A stretch of 37,121 bases of DNA from Pseudomonadota bacterium (GTDB lineage Bacteria > Pseudomonadota > Gammaproteobacteria > Pseudomonadales > Pseudomonadaceae), in assembly GCA_023388335.1 (NCBI GenBank), contig JAEWGL010000244.1:1-37121 (forward strand), in the 5' to 3' direction. The position numbers were made by a program, and so were the translations under genes. Positions 16,790-23,172 of this stretch are shown in pieces. Positions within the stretch are counted from its first letter, which is position 1. Every line of letters starts with the position of its first letter. Under the pieces are notes generated by a model. That model did not search any database, had not been told where the DNA came from, and saw nothing but the letters and a program-made list of their open reading frames with translations.

Positions 16790-17698
16790 ATGAAAAGAAT
16801 CGCCTTGCTACTTGGCGCGGCCCTGCTGTTCGCAGGATTTGCCCAAGCCGCGGAAAAACCGCTCATCCGCATCGGCGCGCGGGTGTTCACCGAACAGACC
16901 CTGCTCGCCGAAATCACCGCCCAATACCTCAATGCCAAAGGTTATGACGTGCGCATCACCGGGGGCCTGGGCAGCAGCCTGGCACGCCAGGCCCACGAGA
17001 CGGGTCAACTGGACCTGATGTGGGAATACACCGGCGTGTCGCTGGTGTCCTATAACCATATCGAAGAGCGCATGGCCGACGCCGCGGCGACCTACGCCAA
17101 GGTCAAGGAATTGGATGCGCAGAAGGGGCTGATCTGGCTGACCCCCTCCAAGTTCAACAACACCTACGCGCTGGCCCTGCCCCGCAAGGTCGCCGACGCC
17201 TATCCGCAGGTCGACAACATCAGCCAGCTCAACCAGGTCCTGCGTGACGAAGAGGCTCGCCATCACCTGGTCGCGCTGGACACCGAGTTCGCCAACCGAC
17301 CCGACGGCCTGGGCGGCCTCAAGCAGACCTACGACCTGCAAGTCGGGCGCGAGAACATCCGCCAGATGGACGCCGGCCTGGTCTACACCGCCTTGCGCAA
17401 CAATCAGGTGTTCACCGGATTGGTCTACACCACCGACGGCCGCCTGAACGCGTTCGACCTCAAGGTGCTCGAGGACGACAAGCGCTACTTCCCGGACTAC
17501 ACCGCAGCGCCGGTGGTGCGCAAGCAACTGCTGGACGCTCATCCGCAACTGGCCGCCCAGCTCAAGCCGCTGGCCGAACTGTTCGACGATGAAACCATGC
17601 GCCAGCTCAATGCCAAGGTCGACGTCGACCACCAGAGCCCCAGCAAGGTGGCGGCCGAGTTCCTGCGCCAGCACCCGATCAGCGAGGTACAGCCATGA
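16790..17698 (+). CDS. Osmoprotectant ABC transporter substrate-binding protein
   Basis: The true gene starts at the ATG at 16790, behind AAAAGAGGG; the same frame is open upstream only as a shadow of the permease gene. The 302-residue product has a signal peptide (MKRIALLLGAALLFAGFAQA, cut before AEKP). The mature protein belongs to the OpuAC/ProX-like family: IRIGARVFTEQTLLAEITAQ, GGLGSSLARQAHETGQLDLM, then WEYTGVSL, and late VYTTDGRL and VLEDDKRYFPDYTAAPVVR. There is no lipobox, so it is a soluble periplasmic protein, like YehZ/OsmX and unlike the Gram-positive lipoprotein OpuCC. It overlaps the next permease gene by four bases (ATGA). Confidence 0.9.
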   Translation: MKRIALLLGAALLFAGFAQAAEKPLIRIGARVFTEQTLLAEITAQYLNAKGYDVRITGGLGSSLARQAHETGQLDLMWEYTGVSLVSYNHIEERMADAAATYAKVKELDAQKGLIWLTPSKFNNTYALALPRKVADAYPQVDNISQLNQVLRDEEARHHLVALDTEFANRPDGLGGLKQTYDLQVGRENIRQMDAGLVYTALRNNQVFTGLVYTTDGRLNAFDLKVLEDDKRYFPDYTAAPVVRKQLLDAHPQLAAQLKPLAELFDDETMRQLNAKVDVDHQSPSKVAAEFLRQHPISEVQP

Positions 17699-18348
17699 GC
17701 ATGCTCGACACGTTCGCCCACCTGGACTGGGCCCTGGTCCTGCAACTGACGGGCCAGCACATCACCCTGGTGGGCGTAGCCGTGGGCCTGGCGATCCTCT
17801 TCGGTGTGCCACTGGGCATCCTGATGACCCGCTTTCCATCCCTGGCCGGCCCGCTGCAGGCCAGCGCCACGGTGCTGCTGACCATCCCCTCGATCGCCCT
17901 GTTCGGCCTGCTGCTGCCGTTCTACTCCAAGTTCGGCCAGGGCCTGGGCCCGCTACCAGCAATCACCGCGGTGTTCCTGTACTCGCTGCTGCCGATCCTG
18001 CGCAACACCTACCTGGCGCTGACCAATGTCGAGCCGGGTATCCGTGAAGCGGCGCGCGGCATCGGCATGACCTTCAGCCAGCGCCTGCGCATGGTCGAGC
18101 TGCCCATCGCGGTTCCGGTGATCCTTGCCGGTGTGCGCACCGCCGTGGTCATGAACATTGGCGTCATGACCATCGCCGCGACCATCGGCGCCGGCGGCCT
18201 GGGCGTACTCATCCTTACTTCCATCAGCCGCAGCGACATGTCGATGCTGCTGGTCGGCGCCGTGCTGGTCAGCCTCCTGGCGATCATCGCCGACCTGCTG
18301 CTGCAACGCCTGCAACGTACCCTGACTCCAGAAGGACTGCGCAAATGA
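17695..18348 (+). CDS. Osmoprotectant ABC transporter permease, second of two
   Basis: This 217-residue integral membrane protein starts at an ATG overlapping the stop of the binding-protein gene. It is a compact BPD_transp_1 permease with the coupling loop EAARGIGMTFSQRLRMVELP (about residues 119-138), followed by the conserved VPVILAGVRTAVVMNIGVMT and TIGAGGLGVLI. It is clearly homologous to the permease encoded upstream (shared GIGMT and VELPxAVPxI), so the channel is a heterodimer as in OpuC. It overlaps the ATPase gene by four bases (ATGA), indicating translational coupling through the last three genes. Confidence 0.9.
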   Translation: MSMLDTFAHLDWALVLQLTGQHITLVGVAVGLAILFGVPLGILMTRFPSLAGPLQASATVLLTIPSIALFGLLLPFYSKFGQGLGPLPAITAVFLYSLLPILRNTYLALTNVEPGIREAARGIGMTFSQRLRMVELPIAVPVILAGVRTAVVMNIGVMTIAATIGAGGLGVLILTSISRSDMSMLLVGAVLVSLLAIIADLLLQRLQRTLTPEGLRK

Positions 18349-19502
18349 TCGAACTCCAGAACCTCAGCAAAACCTTCAAAGCCAATGGCAAGGACGTCAA
18401 GGCCGTCGACTCGGTGAGCCTGACCGTCAACGAAGGCGAAATCTGCGTATTCCTCGGCCCCTCGGGCTGCGGCAAGAGCACCACGCTGAAGATGATCAAC
18501 CGCCTTATCACGCCGACCTCCGGCAAGGTGCTGATCAATGGCGAAGACACCACGGGGCTGGACGAAGTGACCTTGCGCCGGCGCATCGGCTATGTGATCC
18601 AGCAGATCGGCCTGTTTCCCAACATGACCATCGAGGAGAACATCACCGTGGTCCCGCGCCTGCTCGGCTGGGACAAGCAGAAGTGCCATGACCGTGCCCG
18701 CGAATTGATGAACATGATCAAGCTCGAGCCCAAGCAATACCTGCAGCGCTACCCGCGCGAGCTCTCCGGTGGCCAGCAACAACGTATCGGCGTGATCCGC
18801 GCGCTGGCGGCCGATGCCCCGGTGCTGTTGATGGACGAGCCATTCGGCGCGGTGGACCCGATCAACCGCGAGATGATCCAGAACGAGTTCTTCGAAATGC
18901 AGCGCGCGCTGAACAAGACCGTGATCATGGTCAGCCACGACATCGACGAGGCCATCAAGCTCGGTGACAAGATCGCCATCTTCCGCGCGGGCAAGCTGCT
19001 TCAGCTGGACCATCCGGATACGCTGCTGGCGCATCCGGTGGATGATTTCGTCAGCAACTTCGTCGGCCAGGACAGCACCCTCAAGCGCCTGCTGCTGGTA
19101 CGTGCCGAAGATGCCGCGGACAACGCCCCGTCGGTCAGTCCCCAGACGCCGGTGAGCGACGCTCTGGATCTGATGGACGAACATGACCGCCGCTACGTGG
19201 TAGTCACCGATGGGCAGAACAAGGCGCGGGGCTATGTCCGCCGCCGCGACCTGCACCGCCAGCAAGGTACTTGCGGCGACTTCCTGCGCCAGTTCAATGC
19301 CACCGCCTCGCACGACGAGCACCTGCGCATCCTGCTATCGCGCATGTACGAGTTCAATAGTTCATGGCTGCCGGTGCTCGATGCCGAGCAGGTGTTCCTG
19401 GGCGAGGTGACCCAGGAGTCGATTGCTGCCTACCTGAGCTCGGGGCGTTCGCGCGGGGGCAAGACCAGCATCGTTTCGCCGGCCGAGGCGGTGGTGGCGT
19501 AA
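18345..19502 (+). CDS. Osmoprotectant ABC transporter ATPase with CBS domains
   Basis: This 385-residue protein has an N-terminal ABC ATPase domain: Walker A GPSGCGKST at residues 38-46, the Q-loop IQQIGLFPNMT, the signature LSGGQQQRIGVIRAL near 140-154, Walker B VLLMDEPFGAVDP and the switch histidine in IMVSHDIDEA. Residues from about 255 to 375 form a pair of CBS repeats (VSPQTPVSDALDLMDEHDRR and HDEHLRILLSRMYEFNSSWL). In OpuA-type transporters CBS domains sense ionic strength or nucleotides such as cyclic di-AMP; here a sensory role is inferred. It closes the operon and is followed by a small GCGGG/CCCGC hairpin (19505-19517) and then REP elements. Confidence 0.92.
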   Translation: MIELQNLSKTFKANGKDVKAVDSVSLTVNEGEICVFLGPSGCGKSTTLKMINRLITPTSGKVLINGEDTTGLDEVTLRRRIGYVIQQIGLFPNMTIEENITVVPRLLGWDKQKCHDRARELMNMIKLEPKQYLQRYPRELSGGQQQRIGVIRALAADAPVLLMDEPFGAVDPINREMIQNEFFEMQRALNKTVIMVSHDIDEAIKLGDKIAIFRAGKLLQLDHPDTLLAHPVDDFVSNFVGQDSTLKRLLLVRAEDAADNAPSVSPQTPVSDALDLMDEHDRRYVVVTDGQNKARGYVRRRDLHRQQGTCGDFLRQFNATASHDEHLRILLSRMYEFNSSWLPVLDAEQVFLGEVTQESIAAYLSSGRSRGGKTSIVSPAEAVVA

Positions 19503-19541
19503 CAGCGGGTTGCCCGCCACCGTGCACGCCTCTAGTTCCGT

Positions 19542-19594
19542 GGTGTCCCTGAGAACGCCGCTTGCGCGGCGCTTTCGCGGGCAAGCCCGCCCCC
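19542..19594 (-). repeat. REP element, left member of an inverted pair
   Basis: The 37 bases at 19558-19594, read on the minus strand, match 19704-19740 with two differences. The core GCGGGCTTGCCCGC is the usual Pseudomonas REP stem-loop. Similarity continues weakly outward to 19542 (GGACACC edge). Confidence 0.8.
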
Positions 19595-19615
19595 ATTGAG
19601 GCGCACCCAGAGCCA

Positions 19616-19648
19616 TGTTCTCTGCGCGACAGCGCAGCCCAGCGGGCT
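19616..19648 (-). repeat. 33-bp dispersed repeat, copy 1
   Basis: Read on the minus strand, this stretch differs at one base from 30174-30206. It contains GCGCTGTCGCGCAGAGAACA. It lies between the two REP elements here, and beside another REP-like palindrome in the second location. Confidence 0.75.
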
Positions 19649-19703
19649 GGGTGGGCTCTCATACATAGAACAAACGCTAACTCTCTGATTTAGCTGAACC
19701 TGT

Positions 19704-19760
19704 GGGAGCGGGCTTGCCCGCGAAAGCGCCGCGCGAGCGGCGCTCGATCTCAAGGACACC
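19704..19760 (+). repeat. REP element, right member of an inverted pair
   Basis: It begins with the typical TGTGGGAGCGGGCTTGCCCG edge (from 19701) and is the inverted copy of 19558-19594. Beyond 19740 the two copies share a further ATCTCAAGGACACC-like edge with a small gap. Together they form a REP doublet of about 220 bases. Confidence 0.8.
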
Positions 19761-20095
19761 GCAATACTCAGGGCAGGCACCTGCTGGCCATCCTGCAATC
19801 TCTCCCTGTAGGGTCCCGCCTCCCCCCACACCCCTCGAAAATCTCACGCAATACCTGGCCATAAATATGGACATCACCCGCTCATAGAAGCCTCTCCCCA
19901 GCCTCAAGACCAACGGTCGCTTTCACGTTTTTCCCGCGTTTCGTAGCGAACCTCGCCAATTGATCGTTCTCATGCTTCTTTGCGCGTATCCAGGCCACGA
20001 TCGCCCCTGTTCCACAATATTTTACGCCTGGCCCTTTCAACGGAACATTGGCCGGCGACGGGCGTCGGAAGGCTGCAGAGCCGCGACATTTTTTG

Positions 20096-20124
20096 TTGAT
20101 CTTGCTCCCCTCACGCCCTAAAGT
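20096..20124 (+). promoter_or_regulatory. speC: Candidate sigma-70 promoter for speC
   Basis: TTGATC (20096-20101) and TAAAGT (20119-20124) are separated by exactly 17 bases and each match the consensus at four of six positions. Transcription would start near 20131, about 205 bases before the speC start. Confidence 0.4.
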
Positions 20125-20139
20125 TCGCGCCGAACGTCC

Positions 20140-20304
20140 ATGCTGGAAACGATCCATCCGGCTCAAGTACTGACGACGAGACAGCAAGGTCACCCGCCGC
20201 TCCGCCTCATGAGCACGGTTGACCTTTTTGCTTTCGGCGACATGCCTTGGGAAGTAGGCGAACCAAAGTGGGGATACGGAGGGCGTTCAGTTGCAGCCAC
20301 TTAA
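20140..20304 (+). CDS. Possible 54-codon leader open reading frame of speC
   Basis: An uninterrupted frame runs from ATG 20140 to TAA 20302-20304, 30 bases before the speC start. Further in-frame ATGs are at 20209 and 20242 (MPWEVGEPKWGYGG). No convincing ribosome binding site precedes any of them, and third-position G/C is lower than in neighbouring genes, so a conserved protein is unlikely. It fills nearly the whole presumed speC leader. Within it AAGGTCA (20186-20192) and TGACCTTTTT (from 20220) could form a stem followed by a T-run. This resembles attenuator arrangements, but it could be chance. Its sequence is not similar to the E. coli SpeFL leader peptide. Confidence 0.25.
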   Translation: MLETIHPAQVLTTRQQGHPPLRLMSTVDLFAFGDMPWEVGEPKWGYGGRSVAAT

Positions 20305-20334
20305 TTTTTCAGTTTGCCCATGGAGTCCCTGAGC

Positions 20335-21498
20335 ATGTCGATCCAGGTCGAAGACTATTTCGCGCGTGAAACCTTCCAGAAGATGAAGGCGTTTGCCGAC
20401 AAGCAGGAAACCCCGTTCGTACTCATCGACACCCAGATGATCAGCCAGGCCTATGACGACCTGCGCGCTGGTTTCGAATTCGCCAAGGTCTACTACGCGG
20501 TCAAGGCCAACCCCGCGGTCGAGATCATCGACCTGCTCAAGGACAAAGGCTCGAACTTCGACATCGCCTCGATCTACGAGCTGGACAAGGTGATGAACCA
20601 AGGGGTCGGTGCCGACCGCATCAGCTACGGCAACACCATCAAGAAGTCCAAGGACATCCGCTACTTCTATGAGAAGGGCGTGCGCATGTATGCCACCGAT
20701 TCCGAAGCGGACCTGCGCAACATCGCCAAGGCCGCACCGGGCTCGAAAGTCTACGTGCGCATTCTCACCGAAGGCTCCACCACCGCCGACTGGCCGCTGT
20801 CGCGCAAGTTCGGCTGCCAGACCGACATGGCCATGGACCTGCTGATCCTTGCCCGCGACCTTGGCCTGGTGCCGTACGGTGTGTCCTTCCACGTCGGTTC
20901 GCAGCAGCGCGACATCAGTGTCTGGGACGCGGCCATCGCCAAGGTGAAGGTCATCTTCGAGCGCCTGAAGGAAGAAGACGGCATCGAACTCAAGATGATC
21001 AACATGGGTGGCGGCTTCCCGGCCAACTACATCACCCGCACCAACAGCCTGGAAACCTACGCTGAAGAGATTATCCGCTTCCTCAAGGAAGACTTCGGTG
21101 ACGACCTGCCCGAGATCATCCTCGAGCCAGGCCGCTCGTTGATCGCCAACGCCGGCATCCTGGTCAGTGAAGTGGTCTTGGTGGCGCGCAAGTCGCGCAC
21201 CGCGGTCGAGCGCTGGGTCTACACCGACGTGGGCAAGTTCTCCGGCCTGATCGAAACCATGGACGAGTCCATCAAGTTCCCGATCTGGACCGAGAAGAAA
21301 GGCGAGATGGAAGAAGTCGTGATCGCCGGCCCGACCTGCGACAGCGCCGACATCATGTACGAGCACTACAAGTACGGCCTGCCGCTGAACCTGGCCATTG
21401 GTGACCGCATGTACTGGCTGTCGACCGGTGCCTACACCACCAGCTACAGCGCGGTGGAATTCAACGGCTTCCCGCCGCTGAAGGCCTACTACCTCTGA
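20335..21498 (+). CDS. speC: Ornithine decarboxylase, PLP-dependent, eukaryotic-type fold
   Basis: This 387-residue enzyme makes putrescine from ornithine. The start at 20335 gives MSIQVEDYFARETFQ, as in other Pseudomonas SpeC proteins, with GGAG nine bases upstream; in-frame starts at 20320 and 20314 lack a site. It belongs to the alanine-racemase-fold group IV decarboxylases, not the large prokaryotic fold-I type. PLP lysine K57 lies in VYYAVKANP; the PLP phosphate loops are HVGSQQ and GGGFPANY, then EPGRSLIANAG; the active-site cysteine of the partner subunit is C335 in GPTCDSADIM. The C-terminal GAYTTSYSAVEFNGF closes the dimer. It is transcribed alone from a long leader. Confidence 0.94.
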   Translation: MSIQVEDYFARETFQKMKAFADKQETPFVLIDTQMISQAYDDLRAGFEFAKVYYAVKANPAVEIIDLLKDKGSNFDIASIYELDKVMNQGVGADRISYGNTIKKSKDIRYFYEKGVRMYATDSEADLRNIAKAAPGSKVYVRILTEGSTTADWPLSRKFGCQTDMAMDLLILARDLGLVPYGVSFHVGSQQRDISVWDAAIAKVKVIFERLKEEDGIELKMINMGGGFPANYITRTNSLETYAEEIIRFLKEDFGDDLPEIILEPGRSLIANAGILVSEVVLVARKSRTAVERWVYTDVGKFSGLIETMDESIKFPIWTEKKGEMEEVVIAGPTCDSADIMYEHYKYGLPLNLAIGDRMYWLSTGAYTTSYSAVEFNGFPPLKAYYL

Positions 21499-21503
21499 GC
21501 CTT

Positions 21504-21521
21504 GGGCCGCTCATGCGGCCC
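21504..21521. terminator. Hairpin between convergent speC and the Sel1-repeat gene
   Basis: GGGCCGC (21504-21510) pairs with GCGGCCC (21515-21521) around a TCAT loop, 5 bases after the speC stop and directly before the stop of the opposing gene. The T-run is weak, so termination efficiency is uncertain. Confidence 0.6.
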
Positions 21522-21522
21522 A

Positions 21523-22275
21523 TCAACCTTGCAGTTGCAGCAGGCGCTCCCGATACAATGGCGCCAACGCCCTGATCCGTGCATCCCGCGCCTGTTCCAG
21601 GCTCGGGATGCTGGTGCGTAGAAAATTGGCATTGCCCAAATCCAGCGCCCGCCGCAACCAGCCCAACGCCTCTGCGACATCACCCTGGTCGGCCAGCACG
21701 GCCGCATGGCTGAACTGTCCGCGAAAATCCCCCGCCTCTGCAGAACGTCGGTACCAGCGCCGCGCCCGGGTGAAGCTGGCCTCGCAGGCAATCCCCAACT
21801 CCAGGTAACGGCCCACCAGGTTCATCGATTTGGCGTGCCCGCCCTCGGCCGCGCGCCGATAGGCTGCATACGCCGCGGCCTGGTCCTTGGCTACGCCCCG
21901 GCCGGTGCTGAGCATATTGGCGTAGTTGTACAAGCCCCAGTCCAGACCGGCCTCGGCGGCGCAGCGGTAATGAATGGCCGCCTGGCCCAGGTCCTGCTCG
22001 CCGCCCCAGCCGTGCTCCAGGCAGCGCCCGAGCATGTTGTGGGCCATGGCGCTGTCACCCTTGGCCGCGATGGCGAACCATTGCCGGGCCAGAACCAGAT
22101 CGCGCTCGATACCGCGGCCATCCAGGAGAATCTGCCCGAGTAGCAATTGAGCCTGGACGACGCCCTGCCCGGCCGCGGCCAGAATCGCCTGAGCAGCTTT
22201 ACCCGGACTGTCTTCGAGCATGCTGCGCAGCCGCGCGCCGTCTACCTCTTCTTCCCGTAGCAGGTCGTAGCCCAT
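21523..22275 (-). CDS. Sel1-like (SLR/TPR) repeat protein beside piuC
   Basis: This 250-residue protein starts at ATG 22275, two bases after the piuC stop, behind GAGG at 8 bases. A TTG at 22281 is less likely. It consists of Sel1-like helical repeats of about 36 residues: AQLLLGQILLDGRGIERD, AHNMLGRCLEHGWGGEQD, GLYNYANMLSTGRGVAKD, SMNLVGRYLELGIACEAS, then more degenerate copies. No signal peptide or membrane segment is seen, so it is probably cytosolic. Such proteins are adaptors for protein-protein contacts. The same piuC-SLR order is known at the iron-uptake locus of P. aeruginosa, and cotranscription with piuC is very likely; its exact role is unknown. Confidence 0.85.
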   Translation of the reverse strand: MGYDLLREEEVDGARLRSMLEDSPGKAAQAILAAAGQGVVQAQLLLGQILLDGRGIERDLVLARQWFAIAAKGDSAMAHNMLGRCLEHGWGGEQDLGQAAIHYRCAAEAGLDWGLYNYANMLSTGRGVAKDQAAAYAAYRRAAEGGHAKSMNLVGRYLELGIACEASFTRARRWYRRSAEAGDFRGQFSHAAVLADQGDVAEALGWLRRALDLGNANFLRTSIPSLEQARDARIRALAPLYRERLLQLQG

Positions 22276-22277
22276 GT

Positions 22278-22958
22278 TCAAACCTCGACCCAGCGACGCA
22301 GCAGGTTGTGGTAGGTACCCGTGAGCTGCAGCACCGCCGGATGCTCTGGCACGTCGGCGGTGAGCTGCTGGATGGCGTTGTCCATCTCGAACAGCAAGGC
22401 GCGCTGGCTGTCCTCGCGCACCAGGCTCTGGGTCCAGAAGAACGCTGCATAGCGCGCCCCACGGGTAACCGCGTTGACCTTGTGCAGGCTGGTGCCCGGA
22501 TACAGCACCAGGTCGCCCGCCGGCAACTTGACCTGCTGTACCCCATAGGTGTCCTGGATTACCAGCTCGCCACCGTCATAGCTGTCCGGTTCGCTGAGAA
22601 ACAGTGTCGAGGACAGGTCGGTGCGCACCCGTTCATGGCTGCCCCGTGGCTGGCGCAGGGCGTTGTCGATATGAAAACCGAAATTGCCGCCCTCGCGGTA
22701 ACAGTTGACCAGCGGTGGAAAGACCTTGTGCGGCAAGGCCGCCGACATGAATTGCGGGTTGTTCCACAGGCGCTCGATCAGCGCCGCGCCGATCTCCTTG
22801 GCCAACGGATGACCCTCCGGCAGCTGCAGGTTGTGCTTGGCCTTGGCCGACTGGTAACCCGCCGTCACCTTGCCGTCGGCCCAATCGGCCTGTTCCAGGG
22901 CCTCGCGGATGCGCGAAACTTCTTCGGGGGTGAAGAGTGCGGGGATGTGCAGCAGCAT
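22278..22958 (-). CDS. piuC: PiuC, Fe(II)/2-oxoglutarate-dependent PKHD-type hydroxylase
   Basis: This 226-residue protein starts MLLHIPALFTPEEVSRIREA at ATG 22958, the family start; an upstream TTG at 22976 is possible but has no better site. It has the double-stranded beta-helix of 2-oxoglutarate oxygenases. The iron ligands are H96 and D98 (NFGFHIDNA) and H159 (GTSLHKV), with R169 (RGAR) for the co-substrate carboxylate, and DGGELVIQD is the usual strand before them. PiuC/YbiX-type proteins are iron-regulated and sit beside catecholate siderophore receptors; their substrate is unproven. It is divergent from piuA across a Fur box and leads the piuC-SLR unit. In P. aeruginosa piuC mutations reduce sensitivity to siderophore-linked beta-lactams. 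Confidence 0.93.
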   Translation of the reverse strand: MLLHIPALFTPEEVSRIREALEQADWADGKVTAGYQSAKAKHNLQLPEGHPLAKEIGAALIERLWNNPQFMSAALPHKVFPPLVNCYREGGNFGFHIDNALRQPRGSHERVRTDLSSTLFLSEPDSYDGGELVIQDTYGVQQVKLPAGDLVLYPGTSLHKVNAVTRGARYAAFFWTQSLVREDSQRALLFEMDNAIQQLTADVPEHPAVLQLTGTYHNLLRRWVEV

Positions 22959-22987
22959 AGTGGTGGAACCTAGCAACGGAAAGAGGC

Positions 22988-23006
22988 GCCAATGATATTG
23001 ATTCCC
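22988..23006. promoter_or_regulatory. Fur box between piuC and piuA
   Basis: GCCAATGATATTGATTCCC matches the 19-bp Fur consensus at 13 positions, counted by eye, including the run AATGATA. It lies 30 bases upstream of the piuC start in the divergent region, so it should at least repress piuC when iron is plentiful. Confidence 0.75.
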
Positions 23007-23097
23007 TTTTATTTCTCACAACCCCCAGCCGAGCAATGGCCATCGCAAAACGGAAACCGTCAAGAAAACTTGTAAAGATTGTAAATTTGTCTTGAAT

Positions 23098-23116
23098 AGC
23101 AACGCTTCTCAATTGC
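23098..23116. promoter_or_regulatory. Weaker second Fur-like site near the piuA promoter
   Basis: Read on the minus strand, GCAATTGAGAAGCGTTGCT matches the Fur consensus at about 10 of 19 positions. It overlaps the likely piuA promoter; TTGCCT (23113) and TACATT (23136) are spaced by 17 bases. It would explain repression of piuA separately from piuC. Confidence 0.4.
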
Positions 23117-23172
23117 CTATAACATTTGCTTACATTACATTTCGCGGCCTTACACCTTGGGGAAGGCCTCTT

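Larger units (their letters stand above)
19503..20334. other. 832-base non-coding region between the osmoprotectant operon and speC
   Basis: The first 260 bases hold two inverted REP elements with a 33-base dispersed repeat between them. From about 19760 to 20090 I see only weak, low-quality open frames. The last 240 bases contain a candidate sigma-70 promoter (20096-20124) and a leader of about 200 bases that is mostly one open frame of 54 codons. Confidence 0.6.

Noticed and set aside
19882..20193. 103-codon minus-strand frame upstream of speC
   Set aside because: The frame is basic with low-complexity character, lacks a ribosome binding site and overlaps the candidate speC promoter.
23092..23172. 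27-residue extension of PiuA from an upstream TTG
   Set aside because: It would include the promoter and Fur-like site; GGAAGG before ATG 23173 and the signal peptide fix the start.
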